A stretch of DNA of 64,000 bases from Streptomyces sp. NBC_00572 (GTDB lineage: Bacteria; Actinomycetota; Actinomycetes; Streptomycetales; Streptomycetaceae): the NCBI RefSeq assembly GCF_026341815.1, contig NZ_JAPENX010000001.1, forward strand, positions 3,534,001-3,598,000, in the 5' to 3' direction. Below are positions 27,949 through 35,014 of this stretch, in pieces (position 1 is the first letter of the stretch; the number at the start of each line of letters is the position of its first letter). The notes under the pieces were generated by a model, which worked only from the letters and a program-made list of their open reading frames with translations, was not told where the DNA came from and did no database searches. Made by a program: the position numbers and the translations under genes.

Positions 27949-28030
27949 GGCGATGTGCCCGAGTGGCCAATGGGAGCGGACTGTAAATCCGTCGGCTTAG
28001 CCTACCCAGGTTCGAATCCTGGCGTCGCCA
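27949..28030 (+). tRNA. tRNA-Tyr (anticodon GTA)
   Basis: The 82-base gene has acceptor arms GGCGATG / CGTCGCC with discriminator A, a long variable arm typical of bacterial tRNA-Tyr, anticodon loop CTGTAAA (GTA), and T loop GGTTCGAATCC. CCA is not encoded. A strong terminator follows. In S. coelicolor/S. lividans the tRNA-Tyr gene is the integration site of the SLP1 element; here no integrase or duplicated 3' end is seen nearby, so the site looks empty. Confidence 0.95.
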
Positions 28031-28033
28031 CGC

Positions 28034-28080
28034 GAAACGGAAGGTCCCCGGTGCTTGCACCGGGGGCCTTCCTTCGTTTC
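28034..28080 (+). terminator. Terminator of tRNA-Tyr
   Basis: GGAAGGTCCCCGGTGC (28039-28054) pairs with GCACCGGGGGCCTTCC (28057-28072) with one G-U pair; the flanks GAAAC and GTTTC extend the stem, and a T-rich tail follows on the plus strand. It starts 9 bases after the tRNA. Confidence 0.8.
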
Positions 28081-28099
28081 CGGGGTGGTGGCAGCGCCG

Positions 28100-28762
28100 T
28101 CAGTTTCCGGCCACGTCCTTCACCGCGACCGAGAGCGGGGTCGAGCCCGCGATCAGTTCCAGGGTCAGGCCGGCCGTCGCCGGGGTGTCCAGCAGTTCGG
28201 CGAGGGTCGCCGCCACGTCGTCGCGGGAGACCGGGCCGCGGCCCGTACGGGCCTCCAGGCGGACCATGCCCGTGCCCGCGTCGTCCGTCAGCGTGCCGGG
28301 GCGCAGGATCGTCCAGTCCAGCCCCGTGCGGGAGCGGACGTCGTCGTCGGCGGCGCCCTTGGCACGGAGGTAGGCGTCGAAGACCCCGTCACCGGCGTGG
28401 GTGGCGTCCGCGCCCATCGACGAGACGACGAGGTAGCGGCGCACGCCCGCGCGTTCCGCCGCCTCGGCGAACAGGACCGCCGCCGCGCGGTCCACCGTGT
28501 CCTTGCGGCCCACGCCGCTGCCCGGGCCCGCCCCGGCCGCGAAGACGGCCGCGTCGGCGCCCGTGAGCACGGCGGCGACCATCTCGGCCGACGCCGACTC
28601 CAGGTCCAGGACGACGGGTTCGGCCCCCGCGTCCCGCAGGTCTCCGGACTGCTCCGGTTTGCGGATGATCCCCGCGACCTCGTGCCCGTGCGCCGAGAGC
28701 AGCCTCTCCAGGCGCAGGGCGATCTGTCCGTGTCCTCCAGCGATGACGATGCGCATACTCAC
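28100..28762 (-). CDS. NAD(P)-binding atypical SDR / NmrA-like protein
   Basis: A 220-residue protein with the N-terminal Rossmann motif IVIAGGHGQIALRLERLL (a variant of GxxGxxG), LVVSSMGAD after the fourth strand, and the downstream segment TGLDWTILRPGTLTDDAG typical of SDR_a5/NmrA-like proteins. The classical YxxxK pair is not evident; AYLRAKGAAD takes the place. GTG 28762 overlaps the amidohydrolase stop (GTGA); ATG 28756 is an alternative. It is co-transcribed behind the amidohydrolase-like protein. A redox or sensor function is possible; the substrate is unknown. Confidence 0.85.
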   Translation of the reverse strand: MSMRIVIAGGHGQIALRLERLLSAHGHEVAGIIRKPEQSGDLRDAGAEPVVLDLESASAEMVAAVLTGADAAVFAAGAGPGSGVGRKDTVDRAAAVLFAEAAERAGVRRYLVVSSMGADATHAGDGVFDAYLRAKGAADDDVRSRTGLDWTILRPGTLTDDAGTGMVRLEARTGRGPVSRDDVAATLAELLDTPATAGLTLELIAGSTPLSVAVKDVAGN

Positions 28763-30039
28763 GACCGTACGACGGGACCGGCCGGAGGGCTTCCCGGCTC
28801 GGGCGGCCGTTCAGGGCGTGCCTGGCGCGGCAGATCGAGCGCCGCCGCCGAGTCGCAGTACTCCCGCACCGCGCTGGTCCGGGCCACCACCCGCCCCCGG
28901 TGCACCACGATCCGGCTGTACGCGAGGGACAGCACGCCTGACAGGCGCTCGCCGCGCACCGCGAGCAGCTCCGCCGGGAACCCGGCCTCCACCCGCACCT
29001 CCGGCAGCCCCATCGCCGCCCGCGCCTCCGCGCTCACCGCCGCGTACGCCTCCTCCGCGGGCAGCCCGCCCAGCGAGGCGAGCAGGTACGCCGCCTCCAG
29101 CGGATCCCCGCGCCCCACCGGGTTGGCCACGTCCCGCATCGACCCGCTGCCCGCCGCGACCCGTACCCCGGCCGCCCGCAGCAGCCGTACCGGCGCCGCC
29201 CCGCGCCGCTCGATGCCCCCGCAGCCGCCCTGCGGCAGGCACACCACCGTCACCCCGGCCGCCGCGAGCCCGTCCGCGGCCCGCCGTGCCACGTCGGAGG
29301 GAAGCCTGCCGAGGCCCGTGCACGGGCCGATCATCACGCCGGGCCGCAGTCCGCCGGCCATCGCCGCGAGCCGGGCGAGCCGGGCCGGGTCGTCACCGTC
29401 GGTGTGCAGATCGACCGGCACGCCGTGCTCGGCCGCGACCTCCAGGACCGCCTCCACGTATCCCGCCGGGTCGGGGTCGAGGTCAGGGCAGCCGCCGACC
29501 ACTCCGGCGCCCATCTTCACCGCGTCCCGCAGCATCGCCAGGCCGTCGGCGCCCGCCACCCCGGTCAGCAGCCGGGGCACCGCGACCGTGGTCAGGTCCA
29601 CCAGGCCGCGCAGCGAGCGCCGGGCCTGGAGGACGGCTTCCAGCGGGCCGAGCCCCTGCACGTCGCCGATCCGCACGTGCGCGCGTTGCGCGGTCGCGCC
29701 GTGGCCGAGTTGGAGCAGTGCCGCCTCGGTGGCCCGGCGCTGCACGTCCTCGGGGGCGTACGAGACGGGCCCGGGGGAGTCGGCGGAGAGCGCGGTGTCG
29801 GAGTGGGCGTGGGGTTCGGCGGCGGCGGGCAGCAGCAGGTAGCCGGCGAGGTCCACGCGCGCGCCCACGGCGGTGAGGCTGCCGGCCGTGCCGACCGCCT
29901 CGATCCGGCCGCCGACGAGCCGTACGTCCACGGTCCGCCCGTCGGTGAGCCGTGCGTGGGAGAGCAGGAGCGAGGTCGAGTCGGCCGTGGTGGCGGCCCC
30001 GTCCTCGGGCGGCTGGGGCTGCTTGCTTTCGGCTGACAT
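28759..30039 (-). CDS. Amidohydrolase-superfamily protein related to cytosine deaminase, catalytic residues degenerate
   Basis: A 426-residue protein with the composite fold of the cytosine deaminase branch. The first metal motif survives as EPHAHSD (His77, His79) and the third ligand as DLHTDGDD (His212). Judged from remembered E. coli CodA motifs, the catalytic Glu of HCDE is Gly215 here, the SHTTAM histidine is Cys240 (GPCTGL), and the GHDD aspartates are Gly299/Ser300 (GSGSMRD). It therefore probably lacks deaminase activity or uses another chemistry. The ATG at 30039 gives a polar N-terminal extension before the domain. It overlaps the NmrA-like gene by four bases. It could be a substrate-binding pseudoenzyme. 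Confidence 0.78.
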   Translation of the reverse strand: MSAESKQPQPPEDGAATTADSTSLLLSHARLTDGRTVDVRLVGGRIEAVGTAGSLTAVGARVDLAGYLLLPAAAEPHAHSDTALSADSPGPVSYAPEDVQRRATEAALLQLGHGATAQRAHVRIGDVQGLGPLEAVLQARRSLRGLVDLTTVAVPRLLTGVAGADGLAMLRDAVKMGAGVVGGCPDLDPDPAGYVEAVLEVAAEHGVPVDLHTDGDDPARLARLAAMAGGLRPGVMIGPCTGLGRLPSDVARRAADGLAAAGVTVVCLPQGGCGGIERRGAAPVRLLRAAGVRVAAGSGSMRDVANPVGRGDPLEAAYLLASLGGLPAEEAYAAVSAEARAAMGLPEVRVEAGFPAELLAVRGERLSGVLSLAYSRIVVHRGRVVARTSAVREYCDSAAALDLPRQARPERPPEPGSPPAGPVVRS

Positions 30040-30205
30040 GGGGGCTCCTCAAGGCTCCTCAAGATCAAGATCACGAAGCGTGGGGCCGAGCCTAGGGGTG
30101 CCCGGACCGACCTTCGAGGAGGAGCGCAATAGTCGTACCGATGAGGCCACGAGTGGCGTACGTGACGCCTGGTGAGGACCGTCGGGCGGGCGCCGCGAAA
30201 CGGAT

Positions 30206-30235
30206 TTGGGTGATGGGCGGGAGACCGTGTAATGT
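30206..30235 (+). promoter_or_regulatory. Candidate promoter for tRNA-Thr/tRNA-Met
   Basis: TTGGGT (30206-30211), 18-base spacer, TAATGT (30230-30235), ten bases upstream of the mature tRNA-Thr. Confidence 0.45.
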
Positions 30236-30245
30236 CTTCCTCGCT

Positions 30246-30318
30246 CGCCCCAATAGCTCAGTCGGTAGAGCGTCTCCATGGTAAGGAGAAGGTCTACGGT
30301 TCGATTCCGTATTGGGGC
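30246..30318 (+). tRNA. tRNA-Thr (anticodon GGT)
   Basis: 73 bases; acceptor GCCCCAA / TTGGGGC with discriminator T, D arm TAGCTCAGTCGGTAGAGC, anticodon loop ATGGTAA (GGT, reading ACC/ACU), T loop GGTTCGATTCC. CCA is not encoded. Confidence 0.95.
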
Positions 30319-30328
30319 TCTGGTGAGA

Positions 30329-30352
30329 AGGACCCCGCCTTCGGGCGGGATC
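30329..30352 (+). terminator. Hairpin between tRNA-Thr and tRNA-Met
   Basis: GGACCCCGCC and GGCGGGATCC pair around a TTCG tetraloop with one mismatch. It may be a partial terminator or a processing signal between the two tRNAs. Confidence 0.5.
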
Positions 30353-30363
30353 CAGATCATCAA

Positions 30364-30436
30364 AGCGGTGTAGCTCAGTCGGTAGAGCAAGCGGCTCATA
30401 ATCGCTGTGTCACCGGTTCAAGTCCGGTCACCGCTA
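30364..30436 (+). tRNA. tRNA-Met, elongator type (anticodon CAT)
   Basis: 73 bases; acceptor AGCGGTG / CACCGCT fully paired (including the first pair, unlike initiator tRNA), anticodon stem AGCGG / TCGCT with loop CTCATAA, T loop GGTTCAAGTCC, discriminator A. CCA is not encoded. Confidence 0.93.
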
Positions 30437-30441
30437 CACAC

Positions 30442-30480
30442 AGTAGCCGATTGTGGGGTCGGTCCTTCGATCGGCTACTC
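30442..30480 (+). terminator. Hairpin between tRNA-Met and rpmG
   Basis: AGTAGCCGAT (30442-30451) pairs exactly with ATCGGCTACT (30470-30479), followed by CTTTC. It is either a weak terminator for the tRNAs or a leader structure ahead of rpmG. Confidence 0.5.
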
Positions 30481-30522
30481 TTTCATGCGTTCATCCGTCC
30501 CATCCGTCCAAGGAGCACTCAC

Positions 30523-30687
30523 GTGGCTGCCACCGACGTCCGCCCGAAGATCACGCTGGCCTGCGTGGAGTGCAAGGAGCGGAACTACATCACCAAGAAG
30601 AACCGGCGTAACAACCCGGACCGTCTTGAGATGAAGAAGCACTGCCCCCGCTGCAACTCGCACACTGCGCACCGCGAGACGCGCTAA
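30523..30687 (+). CDS. rpmG: Ribosomal protein L33, zinc-binding form
   Basis: A 54-residue large-subunit protein. Two CxxC pairs (ACVECKERN and HCPRCNSHT) mark it as the zinc-containing form, and the end SHTAHRETR is typical. GTG 30523 has AAGGAG at 7-8 bases. Streptomyces usually has further rpmG copies, some zinc-free and under Zur control; this one lies at the conserved position after tRNA-Thr/tRNA-Met and before the MaoC-like pair. A strong terminator follows. Confidence 0.95.
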
Positions 30688-30697
30688 TCAGGCTCGT

Positions 30698-30733
30698 ACA
30701 CGAGGCCGTCCCCACTCGGGGGCGGCCTCGTGT
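30698..30733 (+). terminator. Terminator of rpmG
   Basis: ACACGAGGCCGTCCCC pairs over 16 positions (one G-U) with GGGGGCGGCCTCGTGT around ACTC, followed by CGTTTGT, beginning 11 bases after the rpmG stop. Confidence 0.8.
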
Positions 30734-30769
30734 CGTTTGTCGGCAACAAATCCAGGAGGTATCGAGTCC

Positions 30770-31222
30770 ATGGCGCTCGACCAGTCCTTCGTGGGCCGGA
30801 CCTATCCGCCCACCCCGCCCTACGAGGTCGGCCGCGAGAAGATCCGCGAGTTCGCCGAGGCGATCGGGGATGCGAATCCCGCCTACGTCGACCAGGAAGC
30901 GGCCAAGGGGCTCGGGCATTCCGATGTGATCGCCCCGCCGACTTTTGTGTTCGCCATCACGTTCAAGGCGGCCGGTGCCGTCGTCGAGGACCCCCAGCTG
31001 GGTCTCGACTACAGCCGCGTCGTCCACGGCGACCAGAAGTTCGTCTACACCCGGCCCGTACGCGCCGGGGACCGACTCTCGGTCACCTCCACCATCGAGG
31101 GGATCAAGTCCCTCGCCGGCAACGACGTCCTGGACATCCGCGGAGAGGTCCACGACGCCTCCGGCGAGCACGTCGTGACCGCCTGGACCAAGCTCGTCTC
31201 CCGCGCACCCGAGGGGGCCTGA
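30770..31222 (+). CDS. HadA-like (R)-specific dehydratase subunit, FAS1-like/MaoC N-terminal type
   Basis: A 150-residue single hot-dog-fold protein starting ALDQSFVGRTYPPTPPYEVG and containing AIGDANPAYVD, the family's degenerate site region. In mycobacteria the equivalent gene after rpmG is hadA, the non-catalytic stabilising subunit of the (3R)-hydroxyacyl-ACP dehydratase of fatty-acid synthase II. ATG 30770 has a perfect AGGAGGT upstream. The next gene supplies the catalytic partner. Because Streptomyces makes no mycolic acids, the natural substrate here is uncertain. Confidence 0.83.
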   Translation: MALDQSFVGRTYPPTPPYEVGREKIREFAEAIGDANPAYVDQEAAKGLGHSDVIAPPTFVFAITFKAAGAVVEDPQLGLDYSRVVHGDQKFVYTRPVRAGDRLSVTSTIEGIKSLAGNDVLDIRGEVHDASGEHVVTAWTKLVSRAPEGA

Positions 31223-31224
31223 CC

Positions 31225-31653
31225 ATGACCGCCAAGATCGCCTACGACGAGGTCGAGGTCGGCACCGAGCTGCCCGCGCAGACCTTCCCCGTGACCCGCG
31301 ACACACTCGTCCGGTACGCGGGCGCCTCCGGGGACTTCAACCCGATCCACTGGAACGAGAAGTTCGCGGTGGAGGTCGGCCTCCCCGACGTCATCGCCCA
31401 CGGCATGTTCACCATGGCCGAGGCGATCCGCGTCGTCACCGACTGGGCCGGCGACCCCGCCGCCGTCGTCGAGTACGGCGTCCGCTTCACCAAGCCCGTC
31501 GTGGTCCCCAACGACGACAAGGGCACCACCGTCGAGGTCAGCGCCAAGGTCGCCGCGAAGCTGGACGACCAGCGGGTGCGGGTCGACCTCGTCGCGATGT
31601 GCGCCGGCCAGAAGGTCCTGGGCATGTCCCGGGCCGTGGTCAGGCTCGCGTAG
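31225..31653 (+). CDS. HadB-like MaoC dehydratase subunit (catalytic)
   Basis: A 142-residue hot-dog protein with the MaoC hydratase-2 signature: YAGASGDFNPIHWNEKFA, whose aspartate and histidine (D-x4-H) form the catalytic pair, then AHGMFTMAEAIRVV. ATG 31225 lies two bases after the HadA-like stop, so the two are translated together as a heterodimer. It should hydrate or dehydrate a (3R)-hydroxyacyl thioester. No third (hadC-like) gene follows, unlike in mycobacteria. Confidence 0.87.
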   Translation: MTAKIAYDEVEVGTELPAQTFPVTRDTLVRYAGASGDFNPIHWNEKFAVEVGLPDVIAHGMFTMAEAIRVVTDWAGDPAAVVEYGVRFTKPVVVPNDDKGTTVEVSAKVAAKLDDQRVRVDLVAMCAGQKVLGMSRAVVRLA

Positions 31654-31709
31654 CGCGGCCGGAGGGTACGGGAGGGGTGGCCGCGGAAAGCGGTCGCCCC
31701 GATCCCCCC

Positions 31710-31743
31710 TTGACTAAGTTAGTGATTGAGTACTAACTTAGTC
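31710..31743. promoter_or_regulatory. TetR operator overlapping a promoter
   Basis: A perfect 12-bp inverted repeat, GACTAAGTTAGT (31712-31723) and ACTAACTTAGTC (31732-31743), with 8 bases between the arms. TTGACT (31710-31715) and TAACTT (31734-31739) give a promoter with an 18-base spacer embedded in the repeat, so a bound repressor would block it. Transcription would begin at about the ATG (31746), giving a leaderless mRNA. A second site with the same half-site and spacing lies before the MFS gene. Confidence 0.75.
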
Positions 31744-31745
31744 GC

Positions 31746-32315
31746 ATGGTCAGGATGAGTGCAGAGGAACGGCGCGAGAGCGTCATCCGTGCGGCGATGA
31801 GCGAGTTCAGTCGCGGCGGGTACTACGGCACCTCCACCGAGGCGATCGCCAAGCGCGTCGGTGTCTCGCAGCCGTACCTCTTCCGGCTCTTCCCGGGCAA
31901 GAAGGCCATCTTCCTGGCCGCCTCCGAGCGCTGCATCAGTGACACCGTCCGCGTCTTCGAGGAGGCCGCGGAAGGGCTGTCCGGCGAGGAGGCCCTGCAT
32001 GCCATGGCCAACGCGTACACCCGGATCATCACCGAGGAGCCCGAGCGGCTCCTGATGCAGATGCAGGTGTACGTGACCGTCGCCGCCGCCGAGGCGGCCG
32101 GCGAGCACGAGTTCGGCGAGGCCGTGCGGGCCGGCTGGATGGGGCTCTGGGAGACCGTCCACCTCGCGCTCGGTGCGGACACCGACGAGACCACGACCTT
32201 CCTGGCGTACGGGATGCTCATCAACGCCCTCGTCGCCATGGGCTTTCCGCCCGAGCACCGGGTCTGGGAGGGGTTCTACCCCTCCGCCCGCGTCCTCGGC
32301 CGCCTGGAGAAGTAG
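31746..32315 (+). CDS. TetR-family repressor of the adjacent MFS exporter
   Basis: A 189-residue regulator. The N-terminal helix-turn-helix spans about residues 10-55 (VIRAAMSEFSRGGYYGTST, then IAKRVGVSQPYLFRLFPGKK). The C-terminal two thirds are the ligand-binding/dimer domain. There is no ribosome-binding site before ATG 31746, and the promoter position predicts a leaderless transcript. Operators before both this gene and the MFS gene share the core GTTAGT-N8-ACTAAC, so it should repress itself and the exporter until an exported compound binds. Confidence 0.88.
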   Translation: MVRMSAEERRESVIRAAMSEFSRGGYYGTSTEAIAKRVGVSQPYLFRLFPGKKAIFLAASERCISDTVRVFEEAAEGLSGEEALHAMANAYTRIITEEPERLLMQMQVYVTVAAAEAAGEHEFGEAVRAGWMGLWETVHLALGADTDETTTFLAYGMLINALVAMGFPPEHRVWEGFYPSARVLGRLEK

Positions 32316-32344
32316 CGCCGCCACCCGCCTTCATTCGTGCCGCT

Positions 32345-32381
32345 CTTTCATGAGCATGAAAGTTAGTCAGCAATAACTAAC
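32345..32381. promoter_or_regulatory. Operator region of the MFS exporter gene: second TetR site plus another palindrome
   Basis: GTTAGT (32362-32367), 8 bases, ACTAAC (32376-32381) repeats the core and the spacing of the site at 31712-31743. Immediately before it is a separate perfect palindrome, CTTTCATGAGCATGAAAG (32345-32362, 8-bp arms around AG), sharing one base. The second palindrome may bind another regulator or act as the weak end of the tetR transcript. Confidence 0.68.
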
Positions 32382-32401
32382 CTGAGATCTGAGGGGCAGT
32401 A

Positions 32402-33853
32402 ATGAACCAGCCAGCAGCCCGCCGCGGCTCCGCCGCCTGGGCGCTCGTCATCACCAGCGTCGCCGGCTTCATGGCGGCCCTCGACAACCTCGTCGTCACC
32501 ACCGCCCTCCCCTCGATCCGCGAGGACCTCGGTGGAGCCCTGCACGACCTCGAATGGACGGTGAGCGCCTACACCCTCACCTTCGCCGTCCTGCTCATGT
32601 TCGGAGCGGCCCTCGGTGACCGCTTCGGCCGCCGCCGGCTCTTCGTCGTCGGACTCGCCGTCTTCACCGTCGCCTCCGCCGCCGCCGCGCTCGCCCCCGG
32701 CATCGACGCGCTGATCGCCGCCCGCGCCGTCCAGGGCGTCGGCGCCGCGATCATGATGCCGCTCACCCTCACCCTGCTCACCGCGGCCGTCCCGGCCGCC
32801 AAGCGCGGGATGGCCTTCGGCATCTGGGGCGCCGTCAACGGTCTCGCCGTCGCCTCCGGTCCACTCATCGGCGGCACCCTCACCGAACACATGTCCTGGC
32901 AGTGGATCTTCTGGCTGAACGTTCCGCTCGGCCTCGCCCTGCTCCCGCTCGCCCGGCTGCGCCTGGCCGAGTCGCACGGCACCGGGGCCCGCCTCGACAT
33001 CGCCGGCACGCTCCTCGCCAGCGGCGGCCTGTTCGGCATCGTCTACGCGCTGATCCGCGGCCCGATCGACGGCTGGACCTCCCTGACCGTCCTCACCGGA
33101 CTGATCGCCGGCTCCGCGCTCATCGGCGGGTTCATCCACCACGGCATCCACGGCAAGGCGCCGATGCTGCCCATGCGGCTCTTCCGCAACCGCGCCTTCT
33201 CCGGGATCAACGCGGCCAGCCTGCTGATGTTCCTCGGCATGTTCGGCTCGATCTTCCTGCTCAGCCAGTACATGCAGGGCGTACTCGGCTACTCGCCCAC
33301 CGAGGCGGGACTGCGGATGCTGCCCTGGACCGGCATGCCGATGATCGTCGCGCCGCTCGCGGGCGCCCTCTCCGACCGGATCGGCGGCCGCCCGGTCGTC
33401 GCCGTCGGGCTCGCCCTCCAGGCGCTCGGCCTCGCCTGGTTCGCGTTCGTCCTGACCCCCGACGCCTCGTACGCCGTCCAGCTCCCCGCCCTCGTCGTCA
33501 GCGGCATCGGCATGGCGCTGTACTTCGCACCGGCGGCCAACCTCGTGATGTCCAGCGTCCGCCCCTCCGAGCAGGGCATCGCGTCCGGCGCCAACAACGC
33601 GCTCCGCGAGGTCGGCGGTGCGCTCGGCGTCGCCGTGATGGCCTCGATCTTCGCCGCCCAGGGCGGGTACGGGTCCGGCCAGAGCTTCGTCGACGGCCTG
33701 GTGCCCGCACTGTGGGTCGGCGCGGGGGCGGTGGCCCTCGGCGCGGTCGCGGTGCTGTTCGCGCCGTCGCGGCGCCAGGAGGCCCGGCGGAAGGCGGAGG
33801 GCGAGGCGGCGGCCGGAGCCGAGGCGGGGGAGAAGGACCTCGTCGCCGCGTGA
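32402..33853 (+). CDS. MFS multidrug-type exporter, DHA2 (EmrB/QacA) family
   Basis: A 483-residue proton-driven exporter with about 14 hydrophobic helices. Signatures are LDNLVVTTALPSIREDL in helix 1 (motif D1), GALGDRFGRRRLF after helix 2 (motif A), and RAVQGVGAAIMMPLTLTL (motif B/C region). The C-terminal 30 residues are a charged alanine/glutamate-rich tail. ATG 32402 lies 20 bases after the operator, with GAGGGG nearby. It is controlled by the upstream TetR protein. The substrate is unknown; such pumps export dyes, antibiotics or own metabolites. Confidence 0.9.
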   Translation: MNQPAARRGSAAWALVITSVAGFMAALDNLVVTTALPSIREDLGGALHDLEWTVSAYTLTFAVLLMFGAALGDRFGRRRLFVVGLAVFTVASAAAALAPGIDALIAARAVQGVGAAIMMPLTLTLLTAAVPAAKRGMAFGIWGAVNGLAVASGPLIGGTLTEHMSWQWIFWLNVPLGLALLPLARLRLAESHGTGARLDIAGTLLASGGLFGIVYALIRGPIDGWTSLTVLTGLIAGSALIGGFIHHGIHGKAPMLPMRLFRNRAFSGINAASLLMFLGMFGSIFLLSQYMQGVLGYSPTEAGLRMLPWTGMPMIVAPLAGALSDRIGGRPVVAVGLALQALGLAWFAFVLTPDASYAVQLPALVVSGIGMALYFAPAANLVMSSVRPSEQGIASGANNALREVGGALGVAVMASIFAAQGGYGSGQSFVDGLVPALWVGAGAVALGAVAVLFAPSRRQEARRKAEGEAAAGAEAGEKDLVAA

Positions 33854-33874
33854 CGCCGTGTGCGGCACCGCGCC

Positions 33875-33910
33875 GGGGAAGGGCCCGCCAGGGGTGGCGG
33901 GCCCTTCCCC
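33875..33910 (+). terminator. Terminator of the MFS gene
   Basis: GGGGAAGGGCCCGCC (33875-33889) pairs perfectly with GGCGGGCCCTTCCCC (33896-33910), loop AGGGGT. It ends only 14 bases before murB. Confidence 0.75.
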
Positions 33911-33924
33911 GTACCCTTGAGCCC

Positions 33925-34983
33925 GTGCAGCCTCTCCACGACGCCCCCCTCGCGCCCCTGACCACCTTCCGGCTCGGCGGTCCCGCCACCCGGCTCGTCA
34001 CGGCCACCACCGACGACGAGGTGATCGCGGCCGTGCGCGAGGCCGACGCCACGGGGACGCCGCTGCTGGTCATCGGCGGCGGATCCAACCTGGTCATCGG
34101 CGACAAGGGCTTCGACGGCACCGCACTGCGGATCGCGACCAAGGGCTTCGCCCTCGACGGGACGAAGCTGGAGCTCGCCGCGGGCGAGGTCTGGACCGAC
34201 GCCGTCGCCCGGACCGTCGAGGCCGGGCTCGCCGGGATCGAGTGCCTGGCCGGCATCCCCGGCTCGGCCGGCGCGACCCCGATCCAGAACGTCGGCGCGT
34301 ACGGCCAGGACGTCTCCGCCACCGTGACCGAGGTCGTCGCCTACGACCGGCGCGACGAGGAGACCGTCACCCTCACCAACGCCGAGTGCGTCTTCTCGTA
34401 CCGGCACAGCCTCTTCAAGGACCACCCCGAGCGATACGTGGTGCTGCGGGTCCGCTTCGAGCTGGAGGACGCGGACGGGCTGTCCGCGCCGATCAACTAC
34501 CCGGAGACCGCCCGCGTCCTCGGCGTCGGGGCAGGGGACCGGGTGCCGCTCGCCCACGCCCGCGACACCGTCCTGCGGCTGCGCGCGGGCAAGGGCATGG
34601 TCCTGGACCCGGAGGACCACGACACCTGGTCCGCGGGCTCCTTCTTCACCAACCCGATCCTCACGGCGGGGGAGCACGAGACCTTCCTCGCGCGCGTGGC
34701 CGGGCGGCTCGGCGCCGACGTCACCCCGCCGGCCTTCCCCACGGGCGAGGACGGCGCGGTGAAGACCTCCGCCGCCTGGCTGATCGACAAGGCCGGGTTC
34801 ACCAAGGGATACGGCTCCGGGCCCGCGCGGATCTCCACCAAGCACACGCTGGCGCTGACCAACCGGGGCGAGGCGACCACCGAGGACCTGCTGGCGCTGG
34901 CCCGCGAGGTCGTCGCCGGGGTCCACGAGGCTTTCGGGATCACCCTGGTCAACGAGCCCGTCACCGTCGGCGTCGAGCTCTGA
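33925..34983 (+). CDS. murB: UDP-N-acetylenolpyruvoylglucosamine reductase
   Basis: A 352-residue FAD enzyme that reduces the enolpyruvyl ether of UDP-GlcNAc to UDP-MurNAc with NADPH in peptidoglycan synthesis. The FAD domain shows PLLVIGGGSNLVIGDKGFDG and GIPGSAGATPIQNVGAYGQ. The active-site serine is in SAGSFFTNP and the C-terminal glutamate in LVNEPVTVGVEL. YRHSLFK is the conserved substrate region. GTG 33925 has no clear ribosome site and lies 14 bases past a terminator stem; TACCCT (33912-33917) could be a -10 element, so the mRNA may be leaderless or nearly so. Confidence 0.92.
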   Translation: MQPLHDAPLAPLTTFRLGGPATRLVTATTDDEVIAAVREADATGTPLLVIGGGSNLVIGDKGFDGTALRIATKGFALDGTKLELAAGEVWTDAVARTVEAGLAGIECLAGIPGSAGATPIQNVGAYGQDVSATVTEVVAYDRRDEETVTLTNAECVFSYRHSLFKDHPERYVVLRVRFELEDADGLSAPINYPETARVLGVGAGDRVPLAHARDTVLRLRAGKGMVLDPEDHDTWSAGSFFTNPILTAGEHETFLARVAGRLGADVTPPAFPTGEDGAVKTSAAWLIDKAGFTKGYGSGPARISTKHTLALTNRGEATTEDLLALAREVVAGVHEAFGITLVNEPVTVGVEL

Positions 34984-34988
34984 GGCCG

Positions 34989-35009
34989 GTCCGCCCCGGT
35001 CCGGCGGAC
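34989..35009. terminator. Shared hairpin between murB and the convergent SDR gene
   Basis: GTCCGCC (34989-34995) and GGCGGAC (35003-35009) form a perfect 7-bp stem just after the murB stop and just after the stop of the minus-strand gene, so it can act in both directions. Confidence 0.5.
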
Positions 35010-35014
35010 GCCCT

